A DNA stretch of 61,584 bases from Paraburkholderia atlantica (lineage in GTDB: Bacteria > Pseudomonadota > Gammaproteobacteria > Burkholderiales > Burkholderiaceae), in contig NZ_WHNQ01000036.1 of the NCBI RefSeq assembly GCF_009362785.1, forward strand, positions 1 through 61,584. Reading direction: 5' to 3'. Within the stretch, counting starts at the first letter, position 1. The number at the start of each line of letters is the position of its first letter. Both the position numbers and the translations under genes were made by a program. Below the pieces are notes generated by a model. The model was given only the letters and a program-made list of their open reading frames with translations. It was not told the DNA's origin and made no database searches. This document shows positions 23,861 through 33,891 of this stretch, in pieces.

Positions 23861-26470
23861 ATGGCCACCGGCGAAGCTCCGATTGCTGAAATGCGGACGA
23901 CAGCGGACGCTACCTTCGACGTGGTGTTGTCGCCGGTTGCGTGCGCGCAGCGCCCCGCGCTCGACGCCATTCGCATCGTCGACAGCCTGTTCGCGATCGG
24001 CCGCAGCGAAGCGCCGTTCAGCGACTATCCCGCGCAATGGACCGCCGGTCTGTCGCGGCGGCATGCGCGCGTGTTCATCGAGCATGGCGCGATTTATGTC
24101 GCCGATCTCGGCAGCAAGAACGGCACGACGGTCAACGGCATTGCGGTGCGGCAAACTCCCGCGCGCGTGCGCGCCGGCGATGAACTCTGCTTTGGCGGCG
24201 AACTGTGTTATCGCGTCGGCGTCGAACCGCGCGCGCGTGTCGTAACGGGCGGAAGCGCTGCTCCCCTCGCTCATCTATTGCTGGTGCCGCAGCGCGACGA
24301 TCTGGGCCTGCAACCGGTCGACGTGCTGGCATTTCCGTTCCTGGTCAGCAAAACGGACGAGATCTTCTCGCGCTACAAAGACCGTTATCCGCACCAGGTC
24401 AATTACATCTCGCGGCGTCATGCGCACCTGTTTCTGAAGGGCGGCCAGCTCTATGTCGAGGATCTCGGCAGCACCAACGGCACGTTCGTGAATGGCCAGC
24501 GGATCGGCGAATCGGCGCTTGCACTGGTGGATGGCGATGTCGTTGCATTTGGCGGCGACCACTTCGTCTACCGGGTGTCACTACAGAACTCCGCCGACGC
24601 CGAACCCACCGTGACCCAGCTTTCTCTTCGTCCCGCTGCCGACAATGCCGCCGATGCCGACAAGACGACCTTCGTCGGCGCGGCGCATTCGTTTCTCGAC
24701 ATCTTTTGCGTCGATCCGGCACTGCAACGCGAAGACGAAATCAATGAGGCGGCGCAGCCGGGCTCCGCGCGCGTGAAGCGTGACGGAGCAGGGACCGCAG
24801 GCGCGCAAGGCGCGAAGAGCGCGCAGGGGGCGCATCCGGCCGAGACGAAAGACGGTGCCAATGAAAGAAGCGGCAAGGGCAGAAGCGCGGCAAAAAGTAA
24901 GCCGCGTCGCTGGAAGATGGTCGCCGGCGAACTCCACAAGGCGTTAGCGGACGGCGAGCGCACCAATGTGCGCCGCGCGGCGGCATGGGGCGGTGCGGGT
25001 GTCGCGCTCGTGGTTGCGCTTGGGGTGGGCCTCTATCTGCACGGTTCATCGGAACGCGAATTGAAGAGCCTGCTCGCGAACGGTGATTACTCGAGCGCCC
25101 TGACGATGGCGCGCGGCTATCTGGCCACGCACCCGGCGGACACCAGGATCAGCGCGCTTGCCAGCGAGGCGTTGCTGAAAGCGAACTTGCCGGGCTGGAT
25201 CGAAGCGGTGCAAAAAGCGCAGTTCGATCAGGCCGACGCGCTGCTGAAGAACATGAGGTCGTTGAGCGCGACGGGCTCCGATGCCGCGTCGCTGGTCGGC
25301 GAATTGCAGTGGGTCGGGGATCTCGAACGCTTCGTCGCGGCGCGCGGCGGCGTCGACGCGCCGATCCGCATGTATACGGACGAAGCGACCATCAACGGCC
25401 TGCTGCACCGCTGGGACGACGACGCGACGAGCCATCAGCGCGCGCTCGACCGGATCGCGAGCTACGTGCCGGCCTTCGCGGAGCCCTACGCGCACACGCT
25501 CAGCCATCTGCGCAAGCTCGAAAGCGACGATTCGGTTTACGTCGCTGCGATAGAGCGGCTCAATGGCGTGATCCAAACCGAACTCTCGCGCGACAAACCC
25601 GACGCGCTGCTGCCGGTATTCGACGATTACGCACAGCGTTACCCACGGCTCGCGGGGCTCGATAGGGTGCGCGACGATTTGCGCCAATACACCGCATTGC
25701 TGAATGCCGCGTTGAGCCGTCAATTGACGTCATTGCTCGCGATGATGAAAACGGCGCGCTTCAGCACGCCGCCTTTTCAGGCGCAATACCAGCAGCTTGC
25801 AGCCACGCGTTTGCCGTCGGCGGACATCGTTCAACGTCAGGACGCGGTCGATGCCGCGTGGCAGCGCGGCGACGCGCAGCAGGCGCTGAGCGATTTGCAG
25901 TCGATGCCGGCGAGCCCATGGTCCGACGTGCTCGCGGCGGAAGCGGCGCACAAGAAGGCGCTATCCGATCAATACAACGATCTGCAGAAAACGCGTGGCG
26001 GGAAAGACTACGACCAGCGTCTGCTGTCGTTCTACGCGAGCCTCGATCCGCGGACCGACGCATGGTTTGTGCAGGCGATCCAGAAAGACGTCGCAGCGTT
26101 GCATGACAACGCACTCGCGCATGCGCAGGATCTGTTGCTGCGCGCGCAAAACCTGTGGAAAGAGTACCGCGCGAACGGCCCGATCGGCGGCACGCAGCGG
26201 CTCGAAGCCGGCATCTCGCCGGGCTTTCGCAGCGAGGCGCGTCTGCTTAGCGACGCGCAAACGGCGGCGCGGCAGGGCATGCGCATCTATACGCAGCTGA
26301 AGGCCGATCATCCCGCCGACTTCGATCGCCTGCTCGCGGATATCGACGCCGAGGCGAGTTTGCAGCGCCGCTCGTTGACCGAGTTGCGCATGGTGCTGGA
26401 CCCCGGGCTCCTGAAAGCGAAGCTCGCGTTGATTGGAGGCGATCAAAGTGAAACGCGATCCGCACCCTAG
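23861..26470 (+). CDS. Double-FHA-domain transmembrane protein
   Basis: The protein has 869 residues. Two FHA domains are clear: FAIGRSE...LSRRHARVFIE...DLGSKNGTTVNG (about 45-125) and ISRRHAHLFLK...DLGSTNGTFVNG (about 160-245). Each keeps the Arg, Ser-x-x-His and Asn residues that bind phosphothreonine. A charged linker, one membrane helix (about 374-396) and a long helical C-terminal part (about 470 residues, TPR-like look) follow. It probably docks to a partner phosphorylated by the nearby kinase, in the way Fha acts in type VI secretion. It opens the operon FHA-HlyD-PPIase-ABC-activator, and its stop overlaps the HlyD start by 23 bases. Confidence 0.88.
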   Translation: MATGEAPIAEMRTTADATFDVVLSPVACAQRPALDAIRIVDSLFAIGRSEAPFSDYPAQWTAGLSRRHARVFIEHGAIYVADLGSKNGTTVNGIAVRQTPARVRAGDELCFGGELCYRVGVEPRARVVTGGSAAPLAHLLLVPQRDDLGLQPVDVLAFPFLVSKTDEIFSRYKDRYPHQVNYISRRHAHLFLKGGQLYVEDLGSTNGTFVNGQRIGESALALVDGDVVAFGGDHFVYRVSLQNSADAEPTVTQLSLRPAADNAADADKTTFVGAAHSFLDIFCVDPALQREDEINEAAQPGSARVKRDGAGTAGAQGAKSAQGAHPAETKDGANERSGKGRSAAKSKPRRWKMVAGELHKALADGERTNVRRAAAWGGAGVALVVALGVGLYLHGSSERELKSLLANGDYSSALTMARGYLATHPADTRISALASEALLKANLPGWIEAVQKAQFDQADALLKNMRSLSATGSDAASLVGELQWVGDLERFVAARGGVDAPIRMYTDEATINGLLHRWDDDATSHQRALDRIASYVPAFAEPYAHTLSHLRKLESDDSVYVAAIERLNGVIQTELSRDKPDALLPVFDDYAQRYPRLAGLDRVRDDLRQYTALLNAALSRQLTSLLAMMKTARFSTPPFQAQYQQLAATRLPSADIVQRQDAVDAAWQRGDAQQALSDLQSMPASPWSDVLAAEAAHKKALSDQYNDLQKTRGGKDYDQRLLSFYASLDPRTDAWFVQAIQKDVAALHDNALAHAQDLLLRAQNLWKEYRANGPIGGTQRLEAGISPGFRSEARLLSDAQTAARQGMRIYTQLKADHPADFDRLLADIDAEASLQRRSLTELRMVLDPGLLKAKLALIGGDQSETRSAP

Positions 26471-27821
26471 ACCGTTGTCGGAGGCGCTGGAAGATCATAG
26501 CGTCGAAGGCATCGCGATACTGACTTCCGAGCCGGTGCGGATTGCGCGCGCGCTGATCTGGGCGATGGTTGCACTGGTCGTGTCGGGCTTGCTATGGTCG
26601 TTCGTCGGCCGCGCGGATGTGATCGTCAGTGCGCCCGGCACGTTGTCGCCGGAATCGGAAGTGCGGCGCATCTATGCGCCGATCGACGGCGAACTCGCGG
26701 ATCTGTATATCGCCGAGGGTCAACCGGTGTCGAAAGGCGACGTGCTCGCGCGGCTCAATGCGCGCGGCGCGATCGAGGCTGCGAGCAACGCGTTACAGGC
26801 GCAACTGAAACTCGAAGATGCCGAGCGGGAATGGAAGCAGTTTCCGGAGAAGAAGGCATTGATGGAACGCAAGGCAGCGTCGTTGAAGGCGCAACTCGAA
26901 GTTGAAGAGCGCCTGCATGAGAATCGCGTTTCAGAAGGCACGACGAAGCTTGCCGAAGGGCAGAAGGCCGAACTCGACGAAGCACGCAGCTCGCTCGACA
27001 ACGCGCGCCGCGCGCGCGAAGCGGCGAATCAGGAACTGGATCGCTATTCGCGGCTGTTCGCGCAGCCGGGCGGCGGCGGCATTGCCGAATTGCAGGTCGA
27101 GCAGAAGCGCACGGCCGCGCTCGAAGCGGATAACGCTTACCGTGTCGCGCAGTCGAAGCTGGCCGAGCTGGACTTTCGCCTGAGCCACGAATACGCGCAG
27201 GCGAATGCGCAACTCGCGACGAGCGGCCAGCAAAGCACCGATCTGCAACTGCAATACGATCAGGCGGTGCGCGATGTCACCGATGCGGAAGACAAACTGC
27301 GCGTGCAATTGCAAAGCGCGCGTCTCGAAGCCGATGCCGCCGCGCGCGTGCGCTTCGAGAACATCGACAAAGACAACTTTCTGCTGATTCTGGCGCCGGT
27401 TTCTGGCGTGATTACCGACGTCACGTCGACGCAGCGCGGCGACAAGATTCAGGCGAACGCACCGCTCGGCGGGATTGCGCCTAAAGACGCGCGGCCTGTG
27501 CTGAAGATCGAAATCTCCGAACACGACCGCGCCTTTCTGCACGTCGGGTTGCCGGTCAAATTGAAGTTCAATGCGTTTCCTTACCAGCGCTACGGATTGA
27601 TCAGCGGCACGCTCGCGTATATCTCGCCGGCCACGAAGCCGTCCGCGCAGGACAAGCAACCGGTCTACGAAGGCCGCGTCACGCTCGACAAAGATTACTA
27701 CCAGGTGGCCGGCACGCGTTATCCACTGCGTTACGGCATGACGGCCAGTGCGGAAATCGTCGTGCGCGAGCGGCGCCTGATCGACCTCGGTCTCGATCCG
27801 TTCAGAGAGGTGGCGGGTTGA
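26448..27821 (+). CDS. HlyD-family periplasmic adaptor of a type I exporter
   Basis: A GTG at 26448 with ggagg eight bases upstream gives 457 residues; a TTG 15 bases earlier is less likely. One N-terminal membrane helix (ALIWAMVALVVSGLLWSFVG), a biotinyl/lipoyl-like half (IYAPIDGELADLYIAEGQPV), about 180 residues of coiled coil, the second lipoyl half (FLLILAPVSGVITDV) and a beta-barrel are in order. It would bridge the C39 ABC exporter in the inner membrane and the NodT-type channel. Translation is coupled to the FHA gene by overlap. Confidence 0.9.
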   Translation: MKRDPHPRPLSEALEDHSVEGIAILTSEPVRIARALIWAMVALVVSGLLWSFVGRADVIVSAPGTLSPESEVRRIYAPIDGELADLYIAEGQPVSKGDVLARLNARGAIEAASNALQAQLKLEDAEREWKQFPEKKALMERKAASLKAQLEVEERLHENRVSEGTTKLAEGQKAELDEARSSLDNARRAREAANQELDRYSRLFAQPGGGGIAELQVEQKRTAALEADNAYRVAQSKLAELDFRLSHEYAQANAQLATSGQQSTDLQLQYDQAVRDVTDAEDKLRVQLQSARLEADAAARVRFENIDKDNFLLILAPVSGVITDVTSTQRGDKIQANAPLGGIAPKDARPVLKIEISEHDRAFLHVGLPVKLKFNAFPYQRYGLISGTLAYISPATKPSAQDKQPVYEGRVTLDKDYYQVAGTRYPLRYGMTASAEIVVRERRLIDLGLDPFREVAG

Positions 27822-27858
27822 GCGCGCGAATCAAACATCCAAGCAAGGAGCAGAACAA

Positions 27859-28611
27859 ATGACCGCGATAGTGCGTATCGATGACGAAGTCGTGGACGTC
27901 GACGAGTTCATTCGTCTTCTGAAACTGACCGGCCAGTTCGAGAGCCTGATCGAGCAGATCGTGCGCGACAAGCTTACCGTCCATGCGGCGAAAAAGCAGG
28001 GCGTCACCGTCAGCGCCGACGAGATCCAGCAGCGTGCCGACCAGTTTCGCCGCGTGCGCGGGCTGCATCGCGCGGCGGACATGAATCATTATCTCGACGC
28101 GCTGCACGTGAGCCTCGACGAATTCGAGGTGTTCATTACCGACGGGCTCTATCAGGAGAAGATGCTCGATGACATCGGTAACGATGCGGCGATCCGTGAT
28201 TACTTCGCGTTGAATTCGCCAAAGTTCGACGCGATCGAAGTCAGCCATATCGTGCTCGATAGCGAAGGCAAGGCGAAGGAAATGATCTCGTACCTGCACG
28301 ATGACCCCGACGCGTTCGCCGACATGGCGCGCGAGCATTCGATTGCCGACACGCGCGAGTCCGGCGGCGTGATCGGCAAGGTACTGCGCGGTTCGCTGAA
28401 GCCCGATATCGAGGCGAAGATCTTCAATGCGGCGGTCGGCGATCTGCTTGGGCCGTTTCCGTCGGCCGACCGTTCGTGTTTCGAGATCTTCGCGGTGACG
28501 GCCAAATATCCGGCCACGCTCGATGCCGACGTGGCCACCGAAATCCGCCGTTTGCTGCGCGAGAGCTGGCTGATTGCCCGCGCCCAGGAACACGTGATCG
28601 AAGCGCGCTAG
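27859..28611 (+). CDS. Parvulin/SurA-like peptidyl-prolyl isomerase
   Basis: The protein has 250 residues and no signal peptide. An N-terminal SurA-like helical part (VDEFIRLLKLTGQFESLIEQ) is followed by a rotamase domain (VSHIVLDSEGKAKEM, FADMAREHSIADTRESGGVIG, FNAAVGDLLGPF). Parvulin-type proteins are found next to C39/HlyD exporters in cyanobacteria and elsewhere; here it may hold or fold the peptide precursors in the cytoplasm, or fold the adaptor. aaggag precedes the ATG. Several peptides are Pro-rich (P2, P4, P5), which suits a prolyl isomerase. Confidence 0.88.
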   Translation: MTAIVRIDDEVVDVDEFIRLLKLTGQFESLIEQIVRDKLTVHAAKKQGVTVSADEIQQRADQFRRVRGLHRAADMNHYLDALHVSLDEFEVFITDGLYQEKMLDDIGNDAAIRDYFALNSPKFDAIEVSHIVLDSEGKAKEMISYLHDDPDAFADMAREHSIADTRESGGVIGKVLRGSLKPDIEAKIFNAAVGDLLGPFPSADRSCFEIFAVTAKYPATLDADVATEIRRLLRESWLIARAQEHVIEAR

Positions 28612-28650
28612 TACTCGACTAGCGCCCGATAAAGCGAGGCTCACCGATAC

Positions 28651-31600
28651 ATGGACGCTCCCCAGACCGCGCCATCCGCGCCCTCCACCGCCGAATTTCT
28701 GGCTTCCGTGGAGATCCTGTCGCCATTCTCGCGCGACGAATTGGAACGGCTTGCCGAATACGCGCAGGCAAAGTTCTATTCGTTCGGCGAAACGGTGTGC
28801 TCGGCTGGTGAAGTGGCCGATGGTCTCTATGTGATCCGCTCGGGCACGGTGCGTATCTTTACCGAGGAGCACGGCAAGGAAACCAGCATGGGCGTGCGCA
28901 AGTCGGGCGAGTTCTTTGCCGACATTGCGATGTTGCGCTCGTACGTTCACGAAGCGTCGGTACGGTCGTCGGGCAAGACCGAAGTGCTGTTCATTCCGCG
29001 CAGCGCGATCGAACCGGTGATGGCGGGCAACGCCGCCGCGCTGGCGTTCGTCGCCAGCTATGTCGCGATCAATTCGGCCGGGGGCTTCGTCGCGCAACTG
29101 TTCGATCTGCGCGGCAAACTGAACAAGGCGGAACTCGAAGAGTACGTGCGCAGCGTCGGCGCAAAACGGGTGGCTGCCGGCAAGGAGATTCTGAAACAGG
29201 ACGGCCGCGAGGACCGGCGGCTTTATGTGGTGCGGCAAGGCCAGGTGCGCATCGTGCGGCACGAGGAGGGTCACGACTACACGCTCGCGACGCTCGGTGA
29301 AGGCGAGATCTTCGGCGAGAAGGCGTGCCTGATGCGCCAGGAACAGATGGCATCGGTGGTTGCGACCACCGACACGCGGCTGCTGGTGATCCCCGAGCGC
29401 ACCGTTCATTTCATTCTCGAACGCAATCCGAAACTGCGCGAAGTCCTCGACGAGCGCATCCGCTACGGCGACCGCGAATTGCAGCGCCAAAAGCGGCTCG
29501 AACAGCGGCGCAAGCTGCCGTTGATGCTCGACCTGCAGAGCAAGCCGGAACTCGGCGAGAAGATCATCCGGCGTTTCGCGCTCGTCGAGCAGGCCGAGGA
29601 AATGGATTGCGGCGCCGCGTGTCTCGCGATGATCTGCCGCCATTACGGCATTCCGATGACGCTCGGCAAATTGCGCGAACTCGCGAACGTGACGACGCAG
29701 GGCGCGACGCTCGACAGCCTCGCGCGCGCGGGCGAGTCGCTCGGCTTCACGACGCGCGGCGTGCAATGCACGTTCGATTCGCTGCGCGGCTTCGATCTGC
29801 CGTTCATCGTGCATTGGGAGGGCTACCACTATGTGATCGTGTATGGGCTGTCGAAAGAGTATGTGTGGGTGGCGGACCCGGCACTCGGTTTCAGAAAGCT
29901 GAGCGTCGAAGATTTCGAGCGCGGCTGGAGCGGCACTTGCCTATTGTTTACCGGCGGATCGCAACTGCTGCAGATGTCGGCCGAGCGCTCGCCGTGGATT
30001 CGTTTTGTCGGATACCTGAAGCCGTACCGAAAGATACTCGGCTATCTGTTTCTGGCGACCTTCGTGATCCAGGTGCTCGGCGTGATTCCACCGCTGATCA
30101 TTCAGAACATTCTCGATGGCGTGATCGTGCATCAGAACGTCAGTCTGCTGCATTTGCTGATCGGCGGGCTCATCATCTCCAACCTCTTTACGCAGTTGAT
30201 GTCGACGATACGCGCGTATCTGGCGAACTTCATGGTGCGCAATATGGACTTCGCGATGATGTCGCAGTTCTTCAAGCACACGTTGTCGCTGCCGTTCTCG
30301 TTCTTCGCGAAGCGCAAGACCGGCGATATCTTCGCGCGCTTTCAGGAGAACCAGACGATCCGAGCGTTCCTGACCGAATCCACCGTGACGACCGCGCTGA
30401 ACCTGCTGATGATCTTCATCTACTTCACGATCATGTTCGTGTACAACGTGAAGATGACGCTGGTGTTGATCGCGTTCGTGATTCCGATCATGGGACTCAC
30501 GGTGATCGCGACGCCGAAGATCAAGGGCTATGCGCGCGAGGTGTTCACGGCGTCGACCGACGCGAAGTCGTTCCTGATGGAGGCGCTCGCTGGCGTCGAG
30601 ACTGTCAAGGGCATGGGCATCGAACGGCCGGTGCGCTTGCGCTGGGAAAAGAAATATGCGAAGGCGCTCGAATTGCAGTATCGCGCGCACGCATTCAATA
30701 TTCTGGTCAGCTTTGGCAGTCAATTGCTGAACGCGGCCACGACGATCGCGATCCTTTGGGTCGGCGCGAATCTGGTACTCGCGCGCGAATTGACGATCGG
30801 TCAGCTGATCGCGTTCAATGCATTCATGGGTAGCGTATTGAGTCCGCTGATGGGTCTCGTCGGCTTGTGGAGCATGCTCAACGATGCGGGTGTCGCGATG
30901 GAACGGCTCGGCGATGTGCTCGATATCGAGCCCGAGCAGAGGCCGCAGGATTTACCTTCCCGCGTGATGCTGCCGGAGCTGCAAGGCGAAATCAGTCTGC
31001 AAGGCGTGTATTTCCGCTATGGCGAAGAGGATTCCGCTTATGTGCTCGAGAACATCAGCTTCGATATCAAGCCCGGTGAGCTGGTTGCGATCGTCGGGCG
31101 CAGCGGCTCGGGCAAAACCACGCTCGCGAAGCTGCTGGTCGGGTTCTATCAACCGAGCGAAGGAAAAATGACGATTGACGGCTATGACTCCGGCGTGATC
31201 GACAAGGCTTATTTCCGCGCGCAAATCGGCTACGTGATGCAAAGCAATCTGCTGTTTTCGGGCACGATTGCCGAGAACATCGCGAGCGGCGACGACGCGC
31301 CGGACCGCCGGCGCATCGAGGAGGTCGCGAAAACGGCCGACGCGCATGGCTTCATCAGCAAGATGCCGCTCGGCTATGAGCAGGTCGTCGGCGAGCGCGG
31401 CATCGGCTTGTCGGGCGGTCAAATCCAGCGTTTGTGCATTGCGCGCGCGTTGTATCACGATCCGCGTCTGCTGGTATTCGACGAGGCGACATCGGCGCTC
31501 GACTCGCAATCGGAAAGCAATATTCTCGGCAACATGCACGACATCCTGAAGGGCCGCACGGCGGTGATCATCGCGCATCGGCTCAGCACGATCATGCGCG

Positions 31601-31719
31601 CGGACAAGATTCTGGTGCTGTATGAAGGCGCGATCGTCGAACAGGGCCGTCACGAGGAGCTGATCCAGCGCGGCGGGATGTACTATCAGCTCGTGCAGAA
31701 ACAGTTGAGTGCATCATGA
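28651..31719 (+). CDS. C39-peptidase ABC exporter with two cNMP-binding-like domains
   Basis: The protein has 1022 residues. Two cyclic-nucleotide-binding folds (about 15-130 and 165-285, with LYVIRSGTVRIF and LYVVRQGQVRIV) precede a C39 bacteriocin-type peptidase (about 305-440). Its likely catalytic residues are present: Cys320 in MDCGAAC, His393 in GYHYVIVYG, Asp409 in VADPALG. A six-helix exporter domain and an ABC ATPase follow (Walker A GRSGSGKTT, LSGGQIQR, LLVFDEATSALD). It should cut leaders after GG and export the peptide. The cNMP-C39-ABC order recalls cyanobacterial HetC. The stop overlaps the activator start (ATGA). Confidence 0.95.
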   Translation: MDAPQTAPSAPSTAEFLASVEILSPFSRDELERLAEYAQAKFYSFGETVCSAGEVADGLYVIRSGTVRIFTEEHGKETSMGVRKSGEFFADIAMLRSYVHEASVRSSGKTEVLFIPRSAIEPVMAGNAAALAFVASYVAINSAGGFVAQLFDLRGKLNKAELEEYVRSVGAKRVAAGKEILKQDGREDRRLYVVRQGQVRIVRHEEGHDYTLATLGEGEIFGEKACLMRQEQMASVVATTDTRLLVIPERTVHFILERNPKLREVLDERIRYGDRELQRQKRLEQRRKLPLMLDLQSKPELGEKIIRRFALVEQAEEMDCGAACLAMICRHYGIPMTLGKLRELANVTTQGATLDSLARAGESLGFTTRGVQCTFDSLRGFDLPFIVHWEGYHYVIVYGLSKEYVWVADPALGFRKLSVEDFERGWSGTCLLFTGGSQLLQMSAERSPWIRFVGYLKPYRKILGYLFLATFVIQVLGVIPPLIIQNILDGVIVHQNVSLLHLLIGGLIISNLFTQLMSTIRAYLANFMVRNMDFAMMSQFFKHTLSLPFSFFAKRKTGDIFARFQENQTIRAFLTESTVTTALNLLMIFIYFTIMFVYNVKMTLVLIAFVIPIMGLTVIATPKIKGYAREVFTASTDAKSFLMEALAGVETVKGMGIERPVRLRWEKKYAKALELQYRAHAFNILVSFGSQLLNAATTIAILWVGANLVLARELTIGQLIAFNAFMGSVLSPLMGLVGLWSMLNDAGVAMERLGDVLDIEPEQRPQDLPSRVMLPELQGEISLQGVYFRYGEEDSAYVLENISFDIKPGELVAIVGRSGSGKTTLAKLLVGFYQPSEGKMTIDGYDSGVIDKAYFRAQIGYVMQSNLLFSGTIAENIASGDDAPDRRRIEEVAKTADAHGFISKMPLGYEQVVGERGIGLSGGQIQRLCIARALYHDPRLLVFDEATSALDSQSESNILGNMHDILKGRTAVIIAHRLSTIMRADKILVLYEGAIVEQGRHEELIQRGGMYYQLVQKQLSAS

Positions 31720-33071
31720 TGAAGATACTCGACCAGATTGAAGAGGCGAGTCCCGCGATATCGTACGCGGGACTGATCGAGCGGATCGAGATTCTGCGCT
31801 CCACGTTGCGCTGGTCGTCGCGGCTCGAACGCGCCGATATCGACAAGCTGCTCAGGCAGGCCACGTCGTTGCGCGATGAAGTGATGCAGCTTTCGCACAA
31901 GGAGCGCTTCGTGCAGGCTGCCAGCGCGGGCGAGCCGCAGACGAGCGCGGAGCAATCGCGTGGCGCGCGCCGCAAGGCGCTGCTCGAGCGCAGCTTTATT
32001 TTCGAGGGCACGTTCGGCGACAATCCGCGGCTGCTCGAATCGCTCGAAATAGCGGAGAAAGCGGCGCCGACCGATTTGCCGGTGTTAATCGATGGAGAGA
32101 GCGGCACCGGCAAGGAGCTGATGGCGAAAGTGATTCACGCGAATGGCGCGCGCGCGGACAAGCCGTTCATTTCGGTGAACTGCGGTGCGATTCCGGACAA
32201 TCTGCTGGAGTCGGAACTATTCGGGCATCGCAAGGGCGCATTCACCGGCGCGTCGAACGACCGCAAGGGGAAATTCGAAAGCGCGCATACGGGCACGATT
32301 TTTCTCGACGAAATCGGTGAGTTACCGCTAGCGGGCCAGGTCAAGTTGCTGCGTGTGCTCGAAGCGCACGAGATTCAACGCGTCGGCTCCGACGAAACGA
32401 TCGCGGTCGATACGCGCATCGTCGCGGCGACCAATCGCAATCTGCGCAAGCTCAGTGAGGAAGGCCGGTTTCGCGAGGATCTGTTCTACCGGCTCAGCGT
32501 GATTCACGTGACGCTGCCGCCGCTGCGCGAACGGCGCGACGAAATTCCGTTGCTGATTGCGTGGTTCGGCGACGAAGCGGCGGGCACGCTGAAACGCCGG
32601 CCGGTCAGATTGACGCCGCGTTTGCGCGACTTTCTGTTGAGCTATGCGTATCCGGGCAATATCCGCGAATTGCGCAACGTGATGTACCGCATCTCATGTC
32701 TGGCTGCAGACATGGCGGACATCGAGCATTTGCCGCTCGATATGCGACCGGCCGCACCCGGTTCAGCGGCGGCGCAGGCGGAGGGGGGGCAGGCGAGCGG
32801 CGAGCAGCCGATCAGTGTAGCGAATCTGATGTCGTTGAGCGACGCGAAGCGGGCGGCCAGCGACGACGCCGAGAAAGCTTTTCTCGAACGCGGACTGCGT
32901 GAAGTCAGCGGGACGGTCGCCGAACTGGCGCGGCGCATCGATATGAATCGCTCGCACTTGCAGATGCTGCTGAAAAAGCACGGCCTGCACTCGAAGGATT
33001 TCCGCAATCGCAACGCGCCGCCCACGAAAAACGGCACGAACGAGCGCGATGAGGAAGACGAAGAAGGCTGA
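31716..33071 (+). CDS. Sigma-54-dependent transcriptional activator
   Basis: The protein has 451 residues. The AAA+ domain has Walker A GESGTGKE (127-134), the sigma-54-contacting GAFTGA loop (174-179), Walker B TIFLDEIGEL and arginine-finger region. A Fis-type helix-turn-helix is at the C-terminus (VAELARRIDMNRSHLQMLLK). The first 90 residues are helical and resemble neither a response-regulator receiver nor a GAF/PAS domain, so the signal is not evident; phosphorylation by the local kinase or FHA binding is possible. It is translationally coupled to the exporter gene. The four sigma-54 promoters in this region are its obvious targets. Confidence 0.93.
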   Translation: MMKILDQIEEASPAISYAGLIERIEILRSTLRWSSRLERADIDKLLRQATSLRDEVMQLSHKERFVQAASAGEPQTSAEQSRGARRKALLERSFIFEGTFGDNPRLLESLEIAEKAAPTDLPVLIDGESGTGKELMAKVIHANGARADKPFISVNCGAIPDNLLESELFGHRKGAFTGASNDRKGKFESAHTGTIFLDEIGELPLAGQVKLLRVLEAHEIQRVGSDETIAVDTRIVAATNRNLRKLSEEGRFREDLFYRLSVIHVTLPPLRERRDEIPLLIAWFGDEAAGTLKRRPVRLTPRLRDFLLSYAYPGNIRELRNVMYRISCLAADMADIEHLPLDMRPAAPGSAAAQAEGGQASGEQPISVANLMSLSDAKRAASDDAEKAFLERGLREVSGTVAELARRIDMNRSHLQMLLKKHGLHSKDFRNRNAPPTKNGTNERDEEDEEG

Positions 33072-33115
33072 GTGAAGAACCACGGAAGGCTCGCTGAAAC
33101 GCGCGCCTGAGATCA

Positions 33116-33886
33116 TCAAGGCGCCGGATTCAGCAAGGTCTTGTCCGCCGCATTCGGGTCTTGCGCTTCGACGACCACCGCCGTGATGTTGTCGCGTCCG
33201 CCGCGCGCGAGCGCGAGATCGACGAGTTCGCCACATGCGTTTTCGCGCTCCGCCGAGGTCAGCACGCCGGCGATCTCGTCGTCGCTCAGTTCGTTGCTCA
33301 GACCGTCGCTGCACAACAGGAACACGTCGCCGTCGGCGACTTCGATCGCGTCGTCGTCGAGTTCGAGCAGATCTGTTGCCCCAACCGCGCGCGTGATCAT
33401 GTGTTGCGCCGGATGATTGCGCGCTTCTTCGTCGGTGATGACGCCGAGCGAGCGCAGCTCCTCGACCTGGCTGTGATCGCGCGTCAGTTGCCGCAGCTGT
33501 CCGTCGCGGTACAGGTAGATGCGGCTGTCGCCGGCCCACACATAGCCGCAGAAGCGATCGCAGGCGAGCAGCACGACCACTGTGCTGCCGATGCGCTGCA
33601 CCTGGCGGCGCGCGGCCTCGTCGCGCAATTGACGGTTCGCAAATTGCAGACGCGCGCGTACATCGGCGATCAGCATTCTGAGGCCTTGCGGCGCCGCCAG
33701 TTGAGTCAACGCGTCGATCACGGTGCGGCTGGCAACGTCGCCGACCGCGTGACCGCCCATCCCATCGGCGACAGCCCAGCGCCCCGCCTCGGGCTCGTTG
33801 AGGCAGGCATCTTCGTTGATTTCGCGGACCCGTCCCGTGTCGGAACGCGCGGACGACGTCCAGCGAAATTGGCTCTCGCAGGTCAC
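33116..33886 (-). CDS. PP2C-family Ser/Thr protein phosphatase
   Basis: The protein has 256 residues and no membrane segment. It has the PP2C metal motifs: RSDTGRVREINEDA, WAVADGMGGHAVGD, FLLCSDGLSNELSDDE and GGRDNITAVVV. It should remove phosphate from proteins modified by the Ser/Thr kinase at 15.9 kb. The GTG start at 33886 lies five bases after the stop of peptide gene P5, so both are read from the P5 sigma-54 promoter. That would place the phosphatase under the same switch as the cargo. No independent ribosome site is clear. Confidence 0.92.
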   Translation of the reverse strand: MTCESQFRWTSSARSDTGRVREINEDACLNEPEAGRWAVADGMGGHAVGDVASRTVIDALTQLAAPQGLRMLIADVRARLQFANRQLRDEAARRQVQRIGSTVVVLLACDRFCGYVWAGDSRIYLYRDGQLRQLTRDHSQVEELRSLGVITDEEARNHPAQHMITRAVGATDLLELDDDAIEVADGDVFLLCSDGLSNELSDDEIAGVLTSAERENACGELVDLALARGGRDNITAVVVEAQDPNAADKTLLNPAP

Positions 33887-33891
33887 AACGG

